DNA from: Cycas panzhihuaensis
Lineage: Eukaryota; Cycadophyta
Reading direction: 5' to 3'
DNA: 64,000 nucleotides
NCBI GenBank assembly: GCA_023213395.1
Contig: CM041465.1
Span: forward strand, 129,773,741-129,837,740
Below, piece by piece: positions 1 through 10,966 of the stretch. The position numbers were made by a program, and so were the translations under genes. The first letter of the stretch is position 1. The number at the start of each line of letters is the position of its first letter. A model generated the notes under the pieces. The model searched no databases, was not told the origin of the DNA, and was given only the letters and a program-made list of their open reading frames with translations.

Positions 1-549
1 GCAAATGGATTAAATGCTTCGAATACTAAAAGACAATTTAAACATTGCAAGAAATCGAATGAAGTAACAAGCAGACTTACATAGATCTGAAAGATCTTTC
101 TTAGTTGGTGATTGGGTTTTCTTAAAATTGCGACCATACAAGCAGTTGACTCTGAGACAAACAAGCCAATAGAAGCTAGCACCTAGATTTTTTGAGTCAT
201 ATCAAGTCAGTGAGAAGATCAGAGAAGTAGCATATCAAGTAGCCCTACCTCAAGGTAGTCGTATTCACAATGTCTTCCATGCATCATGCCTCAAACAGAA
301 GCTTGGTGAGAAAATTACCCCTCGAACCTGCATTTCAGAGCTAGATGAGGAAGGAAAAATTATTCTGGAACCCAAAGGGATTCTACAGGTTCGAACAAAA
401 CAACTACCCTCCAGGAAATAAGAGAATACCTTATGAAGTGGAAAACCTTGGACGTAGAAGACGCCACGTGGGAATCAGAAGAATGATGTCAACAACATCT
501 AGATTTACCCATGCTTTGAGGGCAAAGCATGTTTTGAAGGGGAGGGATT
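1..549 (+). pseudogene. Ty3/gypsy chromovirus pol, 3' end (integrase C-terminus and chromodomain)
   Basis: Reading + strand with frame changes gives the usual tail of a plant chromovirus polyprotein. A VGDWVFLKLRPYKQ-like stretch (about 100-145) is followed by HNVFHASCLKQKLGE (about 267-311) and a chromodomain-like REYLMKWKTLDVEDATWESE (about 424-483). The fold normally helps the integrase recognise target chromatin. Stops and frameshifts make it non-coding. The upstream part of the element lies outside the window. It is followed directly by a polypurine-like GGGGAGGGA and an LTR, as in Gypsy-D (ends at 43390). Family assignment is firm; the exact frame breaks are not. Confidence 0.85.
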
Positions 550-892
550 TATAGCATCCTAAACACTTGGAATTTAGTCAAAACTATACCATGTGACCAT
601 TCAAATTGAAGGTCTCTGAGCCACGATTCCAACGGTTCAGACGAAAGTCAATTCCGACATCTATAACAAAAGTTATGGTCATTTGACGGTTTTAGCTTGC
701 TAGTTTTTGGGGAAGTTTTGGCCGACTTCCATTCTTGGTTTTGGGCGGGTTTATACTGCTTTTTTGGCCGACTTTTACTAATATCTTTTGGCCGCTTATT
801 TAAGAAGGATTTGGGGCCTCATTTGGGCATCGTTAAAGAACTTTGGATTGCCATATTTTTGGCCCTTCGGAGGAGCTTTGTGGAGGGAACCT
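550..892 (+). repeat. Gypsy-A 3' LTR, left portion
   Basis: The LTR begins TATAGCATCC, a mutated form of the TGTAGCATTCC that opens the Gypsy-D LTRs at 30806 and 43391. It continues with the same blocks (GATTCCAACGGTTCAGACG, GGCCGACTT, TTATTTAAG). It is cut at 892 by Copia-A and resumes at 6454. The last five bases, AACCT (888-892), are the left copy of the Copia-A target duplication. A start mutated from TG to TA would impair integration. Confidence 0.85.
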
Positions 893-1093
893 TGTAAAAG
901 GTAATGTTTTACCTTAGAATATAATACATAATGTAAGGGTTATGTACCTCTTCCCCTTTCTCTCTCAAATTGACAAGTGGCACCATTCTGTTGAGTGGTT
1001 GCCATTTGTACCTACCTTGTACTTGTATATGTATACAATGGATCATCAATAAAGATACATAGGGAATTCCTTCTTCATTTGAGATTTGTTACA
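893..1093 (+). repeat. Copia-A 5' LTR
   Basis: It starts TGTAAAAGG and ends TTGTTACA, giving TG...CA ends. A likely polyadenylation signal AATAAA lies at 1048-1053 and a TATA-like tract TGTATATGTATACA just before it. The primer-binding site follows at once. Its partner is 6248-6448, which is the same length. Confidence 0.95.
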
Positions 1094-1797
1094 TGGTATC
1101 AAAGCAGGCTCTTAGGTCCTCTTGCCTGTGAAAAAAGTAAATTAGGGCTTCATTAAAAAGGAGAAAAGGAAGACTGGAGATAAATTATTGTCAAAGGACC
1201 CTGTTACTTGAAGACAAACTTGTCCAGACGAATTTGAAGTAGAATCGTACAAACTTGTACGGCGGTACGGACGGTAAAAATCAAAGTTGTCAGAATCTGA
1301 CGAAACTAACCCAGATTGTAGATCGGGGCCTCCTCTACACTTTTCTCTTTTGCATTGATTTCATTTGAAGCCGTTTTGACCCAGTTCCAAGCTGATTTAA
1401 GGGCGCGCGGGTTTAGAGGCTTCTCTCAGGAAATATCTTTAAAAATCCGGTCTAAATCCCTGGTACAAAGTATCTAAAGCCTTTCTCATCAATAGACAAA
1501 GACATCAAGTAATTTTTTATAAGAATTTATTTTAGTTTTTCCAGATTTTTTTCTCAAATTTCTCAAAAACCCTTGGGCGCGATTTTGAACCTTTATCGAG
1601 CCGTTTCTCTCAGATCTGAAGGTGGATCGAGAAACTAACATTAAATCGGGATACCCATTTGCAAGATCTTTCATTTGAGACCACTTTCGTGAATATCTGT
1701 ACAACTTGAATTCTGCACAGAAATCCGTACAACAATCTCTATAGCAGTCCGTACAGTCCTTTAAACCTAGATCTCTTGCCTCTGTCCAAGTTTTTCC
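1094..1797 (+). promoter_or_regulatory. Copia-A primer-binding site and untranslated leader
   Basis: TGGTATCAAAGCAGG at 1094-1108 abuts the LTR and matches the form used by elements primed by initiator methionine tRNA (canonical TGGTATCAGAGC). The remaining ~690 bases up to the gag start hold no gene. Short GTACGG/GTACAG repeats around 1250-1280 and 1700-1760 recur in the Copia-C leader (about 24250-24280 and 24720-24750), so the leader is conserved between the two related elements. Confidence 0.85.
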
Positions 1798-2670
1798 ATG
1801 GCCTCATCTGCTGGTTCATTGCCTGGAAGCGATAAACGCATAGAAATGAACTTTAGTATTTGGAAAATCAAAGTAGAAGGGTTGTTGAGAGCAAAACACG
1901 CATGGAAAATCACTATCGGGGATGAAAAACAACCATCTGATGGAGCAATTTAACTAATTGGGAGGAAAGAAACAATGCTGCTATTTTAGTTCTTAAACTT
2001 TCAATCTTCGACCTGTTATTAGTCTATGTTGATGGTCTAGAAAATGCGAATGAAATTTGGAAAGTTATGACCTTTATGTTTAGCAGGAAAAATGAAGCAA
2101 GAATTGTGGCATTAAGAGAAGAACTCTATAAACTAAAGATGAGAGAGGGTCAAACTGTATCAAAATTCCTTACCAAGTTAACTGGTATTAAGACTGCCCT
2201 TCTCACAGAAGGAGACAAGTTAACAGACACAGAATTGATACACCTGGTGCTTAACAAACTTCCAAAATCTTTCGATAACATGGTAAACATGTTGACAGGA
2301 GGAGGACATACGGCCACAATGTCCTTTGATACTCTAACAGGACATATGTATGGTCAAGAACAAAGAAATCAAAGATATGAAGAAGATAGAGATTGAAGAA
2401 GCTCTTATCACCAAACTACAGTTAGGAGGCAAAGGAAGAGGTCAACTTAATTCCAGGTTACGAGGAAAGATACCGCCAGGCCATAGGGGACGTGGATGAG
2501 GAAGAATGACTAACAATCCACCACGGGATGCATGAGTATGTTTTAATTGTGGAAAATCAGGCCATTTTCCAAGTAATTATAGAGCATTTGACATCTGTTA
2601 TCACTGTGGACAGACAGACCATTACCGATACCAATTCTACCAAAGATGAGCAGAATTCTAGAAAGGAAAA
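1798..2670 (+). pseudogene. Copia-A gag (capsid and nucleocapsid)
   Basis: Gag starts at ATG 1798 with a MASSAGSLPG N-terminus, then MNFSIWKIKVEGLLRAK, the N-terminal capsid pattern shared with Copia-C (24787). Reading runs into a frame break near 1950. A second block at 2067-2396 holds the UBN2-like capsid region (KMREGQTVSKF, LNKLPKSFDNM). Two zinc-knuckle motifs follow at about 2538-2640 (CFNCGKSGHFPSN, CYHCGQTDH), but the last cysteine of each is replaced. The role was RNA packaging in the virus-like particle. It is not translatable as it stands. Confidence 0.85.
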
Positions 2671-3691
2671 CAACAAGTTTATCGAAATTACAGCAAAGAA
2701 AAAGATTCAATGGAAGAGGAAGTCAAAATTGCCTTCATCGTAGCCTTGACAGCTAATGCAAATGCAACAAAAAATTGGTATGTAGATTCAGGTGCTTCAC
2801 ATCACATGACAGGGGTCAAAGAATGGTTTGAAATCATCAAACCCTATGATTTCAATACATCAGTAGAGCTAGAAGATAATTTTCCCTTGCATATAAAGGG
2901 AATAGGACAAATTGCTATACTCATTGATGGAAAAATTCAACGTATAGGCAATGTCTTTTTTGTACCTAGGATAAAAAAGAATCTTTTGTCAGTATCACAA
3001 TTGAGTGAGAAAAAGTTAAGAACAATATTTGATGAACATGGATATTGTTATATCTTTGATATGAAAAGGAATGGGACAGTGATAGCCAAAGGAGAAAAAT
3101 GCAATAGGTTGTATAAACTTCTTTCGACTCTTGTACTACCTGATAAAGGCCCCACCAAAATACTTTCTGATGTAAAAGCTTTTGCTGCAAACAACATTGA
3201 TAATAATGAAATTTGGCATTTGAAGTATGGTCATATTTCTCATGATAGGTTAGAAAGATTAAATAAATATAACATGGTGAATGGCCTGCCAGATATCTCA
3301 TTCAATCACTTTGTATGTAAAAGCTGCATGATGGGAAAACAACACAGAACTCCGTTTTTTAAAAGCACGTGGCGTGCACAACATAAATTGGAATTAATAC
3401 ACAATGATTTGTGTGGTCCATTCATGCCAATCTCAACAAATGGATCAAGGTATTTCTTGACTTTTATTGATGATTTTTCTAGGAAAACCTAGGTGTACTT
3501 TGTATCTAGTAAATTAGAAACATTTGAATACTTAAAAGAATTCAAAGCTGTAAGTGAGTTGGAAAGCGGTCAAAAAATCAAATATGTCTGTTCAGATAGA
3601 GGAGGAGAATCTGTATCCAAAGATTTCCTTCATTTTTGCAAAATACATGGAATTAAAAAACAATTCATAACTTCTTATACACCCCAATCCA

Positions 3692-3777
3692 TGTCATAGG
3701 TTGCCATTACACCAAAAGCCCCGGGGTGATTTGGGAAGAGGACTTCCTTGTGATAGTTAGCGTCACGCGCTCCAACA
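3692..3777 (-). repeat. TRIM-1 LTR (3' LTR in element orientation)
   Basis: The 86-bp LTR differs from its partner at only a few positions by eye (for example TTGCCATT against TTACCATT, and TTGGGAAG against TTGGCAAG). It contains a GAGGACTTCC block and ends CTCCAACA on the + strand. Confidence 0.93.
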
Positions 3778-3931
3778 CTCTCTCGTCACAAGGAGCCGGC
3801 TGTACCTACACAACAATGCATGTCCACCACGGCGTTCCTCGGTGCCACCCAGCAAACACTTTCACGTATCTCCAGGTGCGCTACCACGGTACACAGGACC
3901 GGTTTTGAACCTTGGTCGCTTTGATACCACT

Positions 3932-4017
3932 TGTCATAGGTTACCATTACACCAAAAGCCCCGGGGTGATTTGGCAAGAGGACTTCCTTGCGATAGTTAG
4001 CGTCACGCGCTCCAACA
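3932..4017 (-). repeat. TRIM-1 LTR (5' LTR in element orientation)
   Basis: The 86-bp LTR lies next to the primer-binding site complement TTGATACCA at about 3921-3929. It is followed by the right target duplication ATCCA at 4018-4022. Confidence 0.93.
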
Positions 4018-4705
4018 ATCCAATGGGGTTGCGAAAAGGATGAATAGAACAATTGTAGAAATGGGTCGATGCATGTTAAATAATAGAGAATTAGCAAAGA
4101 AATATTGGGCAGAAGCTATACATACAACTATATATTTGATCAATAGAAGCCCTACTTAGTCCCTGGACAACATAACGCCTGAAGAAGCCTGGACAGGACA
4201 CAAGCCTAATATAAGTCATTTGAAAATCTTCGGCTGCAAGGCTTATGTTCACATTCCAGATAAGAAAAGAACTAAATTAGATAATAAAAGCATAGAGTGC
4301 ATAATGGTTGGATACAACAATCATTCAAAGGCATACAAATGTCTTGATCCAAAAACGGATAAGCTCTATGTAAACATGGATGTAATTTTTGATGAAAGAA
4401 AATAGAATGTTGACACACTAGTGCAAGAAATTGATGAAGGCAATCTAAATATACGTCCTGCCCATTTGGAAGACAAGTTAGATATAACTTCAGAAAATAT
4501 TGAGACAGAGGATGATACTTCAGAGAACGCCATTCCAGATAAGCAACTAACCAGTAGTTGCAACCTCCAATCAGATAGCAGCTCCAACTCCAGAGATCAA
4601 GAAGATAAATCATTACAAGAATGTCCAAGGTGGTACCTCAAAACACTTGAAGAAACAAAGGGAGAAATTTTTGAACATTGAACAAGATCTCAAAAGCCAC
4701 AAGCC

Positions 4706-6228
4706 TTGATTTGTTTTGTTGAACCAAGTTCTTATGAAGAAGCAAGCAACTCTCAGAATTGGAGAACGGCAATGGATACTGAAATTGAAGCCATACAACG
4801 AAACAAAACATGGGATTTGGTCTTGACTCCTGAAGATAAACCCATCATAAATTGTAAATGGGTATACAAGATAAAGGAAAAGTCGAATGGAGAAGTAGAG
4901 AAATACAAAGCTAGGCTGGTAGCGAAAGGCTACACACAAATAGTAGGAATTGATTACGAAGAAACATTCTCACCAGTAGCTAAATTGAACCCTGTGATAA
5001 CAATGATTGCTCTTGCTACCCAAAAAGGTTGGGAAATTTATCAAATGGACATCAAAAGTGCATTCTTGAATGGAGATCTACAATGTATAAACCAGAAGGA
5101 TACATAAAACCAGGTCATGAAAATATGGTTTGCAAATTGAAAAAGGCATTGTATGGACTCAAACAAGCACCAAGAGCATGGTATGCTAAATTGGATTCGT
5201 ATTTAGCACAAAATGGTTTCCATCGATGTGAATCAGATCATAGTCTGTATGTAAAAGGTAATCAAGGATCAATCTCCATTGTAGTAGTATATGTGGATGA
5301 CATGCTGATCACTGGAGATGACAAAAATTCAATAGCATTTATTAAAAGCAAGTTTGAAAAGGTCTTTGAAATGACAAATTTGGGAATGCTGCATTATTAC
5401 CTTGGAATAGAAATAGAACATAATAATTTCTTTATTAGTCTCTCACAAACAAGGTATATCAAAAACTTGCTAAGCAAGTTTAGAATGGAAAGTTGTAATG
5501 TTGTCAGCACACCAATGGAACTTGGGTTAGTACTGAATATAGAACAGGAAGCACATCTTGTTGATGCAACGTTATACAGACAGTTGGTTGGAAGCTTGAT
5601 TTATCTCACAGCCACGCGTCCCGATAGTTCATATGCTGTAGGGCTAATCTCCAGGTTTATGGAAAGTCCCAAAATTCCTCACTGGAATGCTGCAAAAAGA
5701 ATCTTACGACATCTAAAGGGAACCATGAATCTTGGTCTGAAATATGACAAGGAAAACAAGACACAATTGACCGGGTTTTGCGACTTGGACTGGGTTGGAG
5801 ACAGAACAGACAGGAAATCAACATCAGGATATTGCTTCTTCTTAGGAAAGTCCTTGATCTCTTGGAGCAGCAAAAAGCAACCTATAGTTGCATTGTCCTC
5901 AACAGAAGCAGAATACAAGTCAGTCGTCATCGCAGCATGCGAAGGAGTATGGGTTAGATAGCTCCTAAAGGAACTAGGAGAAGAACAAATAATGCCAACT
6001 CGAATATTTTGTGATAATCAAAGTACCATAAAAATGACAAAAAATCCTATATTGCATGCTAGAACAAAGCATATAGAGGTACAACAACATTTTATCAGGG
6101 AAAAAGTACAGAATAGAGAAATCGAGCTCCAACATTGTCCATCAGAGGATCAAATTGCTGATGTACTCACTAAATCTCTTGGAAGAGAGAAATTCATTGT
6201 CTTCAGAAATCTATTAGGATTAAGATAG
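4706..6228 (+). pseudogene. Copia-A reverse transcriptase and RNase H
   Basis: The copia RT begins with SSYEEASNSQNWRTAMD and continues with WVYKIKEKSNGEVEKYKAR, AKGYTQ and [11 protein letters not shown]. The catalytic YVDDM motif is intact (about 5288-5305). A frameshift near 5090 separates ORFs 4706-5107 and 5029-5961. RNase H shows [11 protein letters not shown], then a TAG stop at 5959-5961 where relatives have glutamine. The final block 5992-6228 has FCDNQSTIKMTKNP and HARTKHIEVQ. A linker region (4421-4681) rich in acidic and serine residues separates integrase from RT. Confidence 0.88.
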
Positions 6229-6236
6229 GTAAAACA

Positions 6237-6247
6237 TTAAGAGGGGG
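6237..6247 (+). promoter_or_regulatory. Copia-A polypurine tract
   Basis: TTAAGAGGGGG directly precedes the 3' LTR at 6248. This is the expected primer for plus-strand DNA synthesis. Copia-C has the equivalent AAGAGAGGG at 28877-28885. Confidence 0.85.
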
Positions 6248-6448
6248 TGTAAAAGGTAATGTTTTACCTTAGACTATAATACATAATGCAAGAGCCATGT
6301 ACCTCTTCCCCTTTCTCTCTCAAATTGACAAGTGGCACCATTCTGTTGAGCGGTTGCCATTTGTACCTACCTTGTACTTGTATATATATACAATGGATCA
6401 TCAATAAAGATACATAGGGAATTCCTTCTTCATTGGATATTTGTTACA
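6248..6448 (+). repeat. Copia-A 3' LTR
   Basis: The 201-bp LTR is the partner of 893-1093. The target duplication AATCT follows at 6449-6453. Confidence 0.95.
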
Positions 6449-6453
6449 AATCT

Positions 6454-6675
6454 CACCTCGAAGAGGGATTCGTTATCAACAATACTTGCGGGATCATTTG
6501 GTAACATTGTATTTATTTAGTTTATGTTCATTTCATACCATTTTATATTTGTATGCAAGCATTTGAGTAGATTTATATTATTACTCTCTTAATTGAATAT
6601 TTTGCAAGTGTTTTTAGTGGATATTTTGTCTATTTTGCACTATATTTTTTAGAAAAATTATGTGAGATTGCTACA
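6454..6675 (+). repeat. Gypsy-A 3' LTR, right portion
   Basis: The sequence resumes exactly where 892 stopped: CACCTCGAAGAGGGATTCG, then the TTTCATACCATTTTATATTT block shared with Gypsy-D (38745-38763, 43789-43807). It ends GTGAGATTGCTACA at 6675. Comparison with the uninterrupted Gypsy-D 3' LTR confirms that Copia-A sits in the middle of this LTR. Confidence 0.85.
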
Positions 6676-7672
6676 TCTAGATTAAAAAAAATTGTCTTCA
6701 TTTTTTTGAAATTTGTTTGTAAAGGTTGTACTTCAATGATTAAAATTTATATCATCTGCTAGTTCGAAACTATCACATATGACCACTTGAAATGATCATC
6801 TTTGAACCAAGATTCCAACGGTTCAGGCAACACTTCAATCTAATACCTGTAACTCGGATTATGAATGAAAATGTCTAGGTACCTTGTTTGAAAAATAGAA
6901 CTAAGAAAAAATAAAAATAGAACAAATGGTTTTAAGCCCCTTGTGGTCGTGGCCCTTGGTTACATTAGGTCACCAACATGGCCACTTACTAATTGGCTAA
7001 GGGGTGGACTCCAATAACTTTTCAATCCAATTTAAATTTTCTACAACATTGGAAAAATTAAATTAATTCTAAATTGAATATCACCATACAAATTGGTAAG
7101 TAGGTGTGCACTTTGTCTAACAATGATTGCCCAGAAGATTGGTCAGATTCCACTATTTTGTGACCAACTTTGAATCAATGCATATTATCTCAACATCTGG
7201 TTGATGCCTGTGCTGGGGCGAGCGAAGAGGGGCAGTTGGCTCGTGACCTGGACACTCTTTCTCCTTCTGCTGACGCAAATGCAAAGACGATTAGTGACTT
7301 AGATAACGACAGATCATGCTAGGTCGACGGTCTTTACGATCAGAGGACGTTGCACGAAACATCTGGTTGATGACCATCTAGCAGAATCCTTTTCAGATGA
7401 CTTCACCAACAACATGGATTGTTCAACGTCTCCCTCATACGTGAAATCCTGGGCAAGCTACCTACTTCAATGGTCTTCTCTAAACCACTTCTGCCAAAGG
7501 CTATGTTGCGCACAGCTCGTGCTTACAAGATGGATGTTTTCCTATGTTCTCTTCCTTGAAACCCTCAACAAGCCACTAACTTTAGACGAAAGTACCTGGA
7601 ACCCTTGTTGGTTATGGAACACAAATTTATTCTTTCCCAATTCAGTTTGCTTTGATGCTAGTTGTAGCGGGC
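6676..7672. other. Sequence without a recognised gene
   Basis: No convincing coding region is present. At about 6757-6850 lies a block (CTGCTAGTTCGAAACTAT, GATTCCAACGGTTCAGGC) related to the 5' part of the gypsy LTRs. It recurs inverted near 22640-22725, so both are probably LTR fragments. A 131-codon ORF at 7414-7809 runs into the solo LTR and shows no family signature. Confidence 0.5.
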
Positions 7673-8242
7673 CCAACTCAAACGTAGCAGATAGAGATAA
7701 TATTCCAGTATATCATAGTAATATTCCACAATATTTCATTGCAAAATACATACATTTACAATATAATTTCCTCCCAAAATATTATTCAGCAAATAATGGA
7801 TACTTGTGACAGATAATTCTCCACAATATTCAATTCAACAGACATATGAATTATTCATACATACATTGATAATAGTAGTAATGGAGCAATAATAATAATA
7901 GAACAACAATAACAAAACGTAATACGGTATCCAACAGTTGCAACCCTCTTTGAGGCGGGAGTGATCCTCCGGTAGGCACAAGGCCCTAATAACGTGAGGC
8001 CATTATACCAAACGTGGTAATAAATTCTCCAAGATTGTTTTACAAATGATCAAGGCTTTGCTACTTATAGTCTTTATTTTTCTCTCTCAAACCCAACTCC
8101 TAATTCTCTCTCTAAAAAAATGGGCTTCATAATAAAATATATTAAATGACTCTCTTTTTAAGTCTCCTAAAACTAACTTCATAATAATAATAATTCCCTC
8201 TATAGAAAAACTAACTTCTTCCTTATTTTGGGGAACACTACA
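7673..8242 (-). repeat. Solo LTR related to the LARD-1 LTRs
   Basis: Read on the minus strand it opens TGTAGTGTTCC and closes GCTACA. It shares with the LARD-1 LTRs (19525-20228) the block AATTCTCC-AAGAT, the GGCCTTAT region and a diverged form of the CTCGAAGAGGG block (7941-7960). Flanks CTAGT (7668-7672) and CTGGT (8243-8247) are a 5-bp duplication with one mismatch. No internal domain adjoins it, so it is a solo LTR left by recombination between two LTRs. Confidence 0.75.
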
Positions 8243-8368
8243 CTGGTCCACATAGTAGGGGGGTTCTTCCAAAACACTACTTCAGAAAAAACATTAAAAT
8301 GTTTAATATGTGTTTTTGTATTTGACTTCATGTATGCATTTTTTGCCCTCCCTTATCGTTGGATGATT

Positions 8369-8409
8369 ACACACACACACACACACACACACATGCACGC
8401 ACACACACA
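8369..8409. repeat. (AC)n microsatellite
   Basis: An AC dinucleotide run is interrupted once by ATGCACGC. The ORF that reads through it (8228-8467) translates to poly-TH and is not a gene. Confidence 0.9.
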
Positions 8410-8689
8410 AATATATAATTGTCTTGAAACCCTAATTTTGATGTTTCCCTATTTCTTAGATTTTTGAAAATTGATGTTTCCCCATTTTTGCATTTCTTGC
8501 AACTTAGGTTTGTATGCACTTAGTATAATGATTGTTATTCCCAGTTATTTGAACTAAAATGGAAAGGAATGGTGGAGTATGGCAAATAATTGACTGGACT
8601 TGTATGTTTAGTTCAAAACATGTATCCATATAGGGAACTTAATCTATACATCAGTGGATTACAAAGTACCATTCCTTGAATTGCTTGTA

Positions 8690-10481
8690 TTATGTCCTAT
8701 GCTTGTTTCATCTGTGCCTTCTCTTCCCTTGGATCCAAATATTCTTGCCTTTTATTTCTTCTTGTATAGACTTCATAGGCTGGCATATGTTTGCTAATAT
8801 CATCTGGGGATGGTTCAATGTCGACCCAATTTACGAACTTATTTTCTTGTTGAGAGCAATGATCATCGTTGTGATCTCTCGACCCACACCATCGACATAA
8901 CATTGTAGTAGCATTGTTTTCTCTATTTGGTCAATCTGTGCTAAAATGTCCCCACAACTTACATTGAAAACATTGGATTATGGGACGTCCTTAAGGGTCC
9001 CTTGACACTAATCGACTAGATCTGTGGCCACGACCAAGGTGGGGTCTATTAGTTTCTTGACTTGCTAAAAATGCATTTTGATCTTGTTATCTTCATGGTT
9101 GAGTGTGAAAACAACATTCACCCATATCATAATTATTCATTTTGCATATGTGGCAGTACTTAAGTACCTGTAGGACATTCTGCCTCCATGTGACCTTTTG
9201 TCCTACACTTAATTCACCAGATTTGTCATTGTTCCTCCAGTTGTTGTCAAGTTAGATCTTTCATCATTCTCATCAAATCGTCCCGTAATGCTTCAATAGA
9301 AGATTCTTCTTTTTCATCAAATTCTATGATCTTGGTTTGATGCCATGCTTCCGCTTTGTCTTCAATTTCCAAACTCATCGCTCGATTGATTGCCTTTTGA
9401 TATGATACAGGTGGAACTACTTAAAGTTTTTTTCTATATTTCAAAAATAACCCCTTTAGAAACCATCTTTTCTGTAACCCATTTGTTACTTCACTTTCCA
9501 TTTTCTTAACTAGGCTTTTTAACTTTGTGTCATAACTTCAAACAATTTCCTTAGCTTCTTGCTTGAGATTGTATATTTGATCTACAACTTCACTATCATC
9601 CCATAAAAGTTGAAATTCTTTTTCAAAAGCTTCATACAAATCACTCTATTTTGTAAAATGCCCTTCATTGAATTCTTTGAACCAATTATTTGCTATATCA
9701 CGGAGAGTTGCAGGGAATGCTTGTTGCAAGTGGTCTTTATTAATGTTGTCATTGGTTATCTAGATCGTCTCGCACACGTTGCAATGACGAGTTGGATCTT
9801 CATCGGCCTTCCTACTAAACGTTGGTAACTTGTGTTTCTCGCCCTTGGGGGTTGCCATGATTGGTGTTGGTAGTTTTAGTGGCCATCTTACATGAGAAAG
9901 CCTCTACTGTCGGAACTCATCTTTGCAATCAATGCACCTTCGTCCATAGAAATTTTCAAATAAGGCATGTCCTTGCTTGGGACTCACATATTTCTTAACT
10001 TGTGTGGCATTGTATAGAGAGAATGATTGCTCGCATCCTTGAAGACTCAAGTGTGCGAATGCATCAGCGATCTCCTCTAAATCTGGATTTGGTCCATGTT
10101 GCTGCTCTCACTTTTGCCAAACTTGCCGTGCTCGATCTATAATCGACCAGTCAATTTGATTTAAGGAATTGTCCTTTTGTTGGCTGGTCGTACATATTCA
10201 TGTTGATTTTCTTAATTGTGGTTGCTAATTCGTTGTGTCCTTGGTGTTCTTAAAAATGTATGGTGATTGTTTTGTTTCCAAACCAAGCATTATAATTGAT
10301 CAGGGTCCAAGATGTGAGCGAGGGTCACTAGTTCTATGGCTATAATGTCAATATAATATTCAATAATGCCATGTTGTAGTAAAAAGGACTCTATCCTGCT
10401 AATAACCTCAAGATCTTGTTCGATTAAGTGAATCCGTACCCGTTCTTTGAGTGGTGTATTATTTGGATCCAAGATCGTCAT
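8690..10481 (-). pseudogene. Decayed Ty3/gypsy gag with zinc knuckles
   Basis: Minus-strand translation with frame changes gives a Retrotrans_gag-type core: FPATLRDIANNWFKEF (about 9665-9715), then a GLQKRWFLKGL block (about 9440-9475). Toward its C-terminus three CCHC-like knuckles appear: CRTKGHMEAEC (about 9178-9212, first Cys replaced by a stop), CFQCKLWGHFSTD (about 8930-8970, last Cys replaced by a stop), and an intact CRWCGSRDHNDDHC at about 8855-8897. An N-terminal ORF at 10290-10481 starts about 65 bases after the primer-binding site. No pol follows, so the element is truncated on its 3' side. Confidence 0.7.
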
Positions 10482-10544
10482 GTGCTTCTGACTATGTTCA
10501 ACAACCTATCTAACCGTATTCCTCCCCTTATCTCATTCCTAGAT

Positions 10545-10558
10545 TGGCAATGGCGCCA
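10545..10558 (-). promoter_or_regulatory. Primer-binding site, non-iMet type
   Basis: On the minus strand TGGCGCCATTGCCA follows the putative LTR with two bases between. It resembles the TGGCGCCGTTGCC form known from Athila/Tat gypsy elements, not the TGGTATCAGAGC used by most other elements here. It supports placing this fragment in a separate gypsy lineage. Confidence 0.65.
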
Positions 10559-10560
10559 TA

Positions 10561-10966
10561 TGTTTATTTGCAGTTCCAAGTTCTTCTAGGAAAAGAGAGA
10601 CAGAAGAATTTTCTGATGTAACAACATCATCTTGCAAACATATGTACAACTTCCAACATGGGTAATAAATACAGACACATATACAAGATATCAATTGATA
10701 CACTTCTTTATTATTATATCAAAACAGAATACAATATCATTGTTACGTACAAAATGTGCTTAGTAGGTGCTCATCCAACACTAGTCTTGTACCATTCACT
10801 AGTGTTAGGATGTGTAACATAGAATATGACTATATCCACTGTCACCCCCACCATGCCCTAGCTATGCCTATTCTCATTATATATACTTAATGAAATGATT
10901 TGTCGTAATGGCTTGCTTCAACGACTTTTCCCGATTAATCATTTGTTACCCTCTTGTTACATAACA
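10561..10966 (-). repeat. Probable 5' LTR of the decayed minus-strand gypsy element
   Basis: The segment lies directly upstream, in element sense, of the primer-binding site. On the minus strand it would open TGTTATGTAAC and close AATAAACA, giving TG...CA ends about 406 bp apart. No second copy was found in the window, so the outer boundary rests only on the terminal dinucleotides. Confidence 0.45.

Larger units (their letters stand above)
3692..4017 (-). mobile_element. TRIM-1: miniature LTR retrotransposon with 86-bp LTRs
   Basis: The 326-bp element on the minus strand has two 86-bp direct repeats (3692-3777 and 3932-4017), each TG...CA on both strands. On the minus strand a primer-binding site TGGTATCAAAGCG starts two bases after its 5' LTR (rightmost LTR; about 3918-3930). 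A purine stretch GACGAGAGAG precedes its 3' LTR. ATCCA at 3687-3691 and 4018-4022 is a perfect 5-bp target duplication. It codes for nothing and must borrow all proteins. It is a sister of TRIM-2 (29765-30089). The dimensions match the SMART/TRIM class described for plants; family identity is inference. Confidence 0.93.
2710..4405 (+). pseudogene. Copia-A protease and integrase, interrupted by TRIM-1
   Basis: The protease active-site motif WYVDSGASHHMTG is intact at about 2779-2817. The integrase zinc-binding part follows (HLKYGH about 3217-3234; CKSC about 3316-3327). Two catalytic aspartates are visible (IHNDLCGP; CSDRGGE). The third acidic residue is lost: the NGVA-E-RMNR position reads lysine just after TRIM-1 (about 4023-4045). 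A TAG at 3490-3492 replaces a tryptophan. TRIM-1 (3692-4017) splits the reading frame. The integrase C-terminal region with IFGCKAYVHIPD (4230-4265) runs to 4405. Confidence 0.85.
893..6448 (+). mobile_element. Copia-A: complete Ty1/copia LTR retrotransposon
   Basis: The 5556-bp element has two 201-bp LTRs (893-1093 and 6248-6448), an initiator-tRNA-Met-type primer-binding site at 1094 and a polypurine tract before the 3' LTR. The order gag, protease, integrase, reverse transcriptase, RNase H is typical of copia. Flanks AACCT (888-892) and AATCT (6449-6453) are the 5-bp target duplication with one mismatch. By eye the LTRs differ at about 9 of 201 positions, so the insertion is moderately old. 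Frameshifts, stops and TRIM-1 at 3692-4017 break the coding region. It sits inside the Gypsy-A 3' LTR. Confidence 0.95.

Noticed and set aside
3493-3910. Host ORFs around 3493-3699 and 3726-3908
   Set aside because: The first is the Copia-A integrase frame after a stop; the second is a chance ORF within TRIM-1.
4272-4628. 118-codon minus-strand ORF
   Set aside because: It lies antisense to the integrase tail and linker of Copia-A and shows no independent signature.
8228-8467. 79-codon ORF with a Thr-His run
   Set aside because: It reads through the (AC)n tract and has no family feature outside it.
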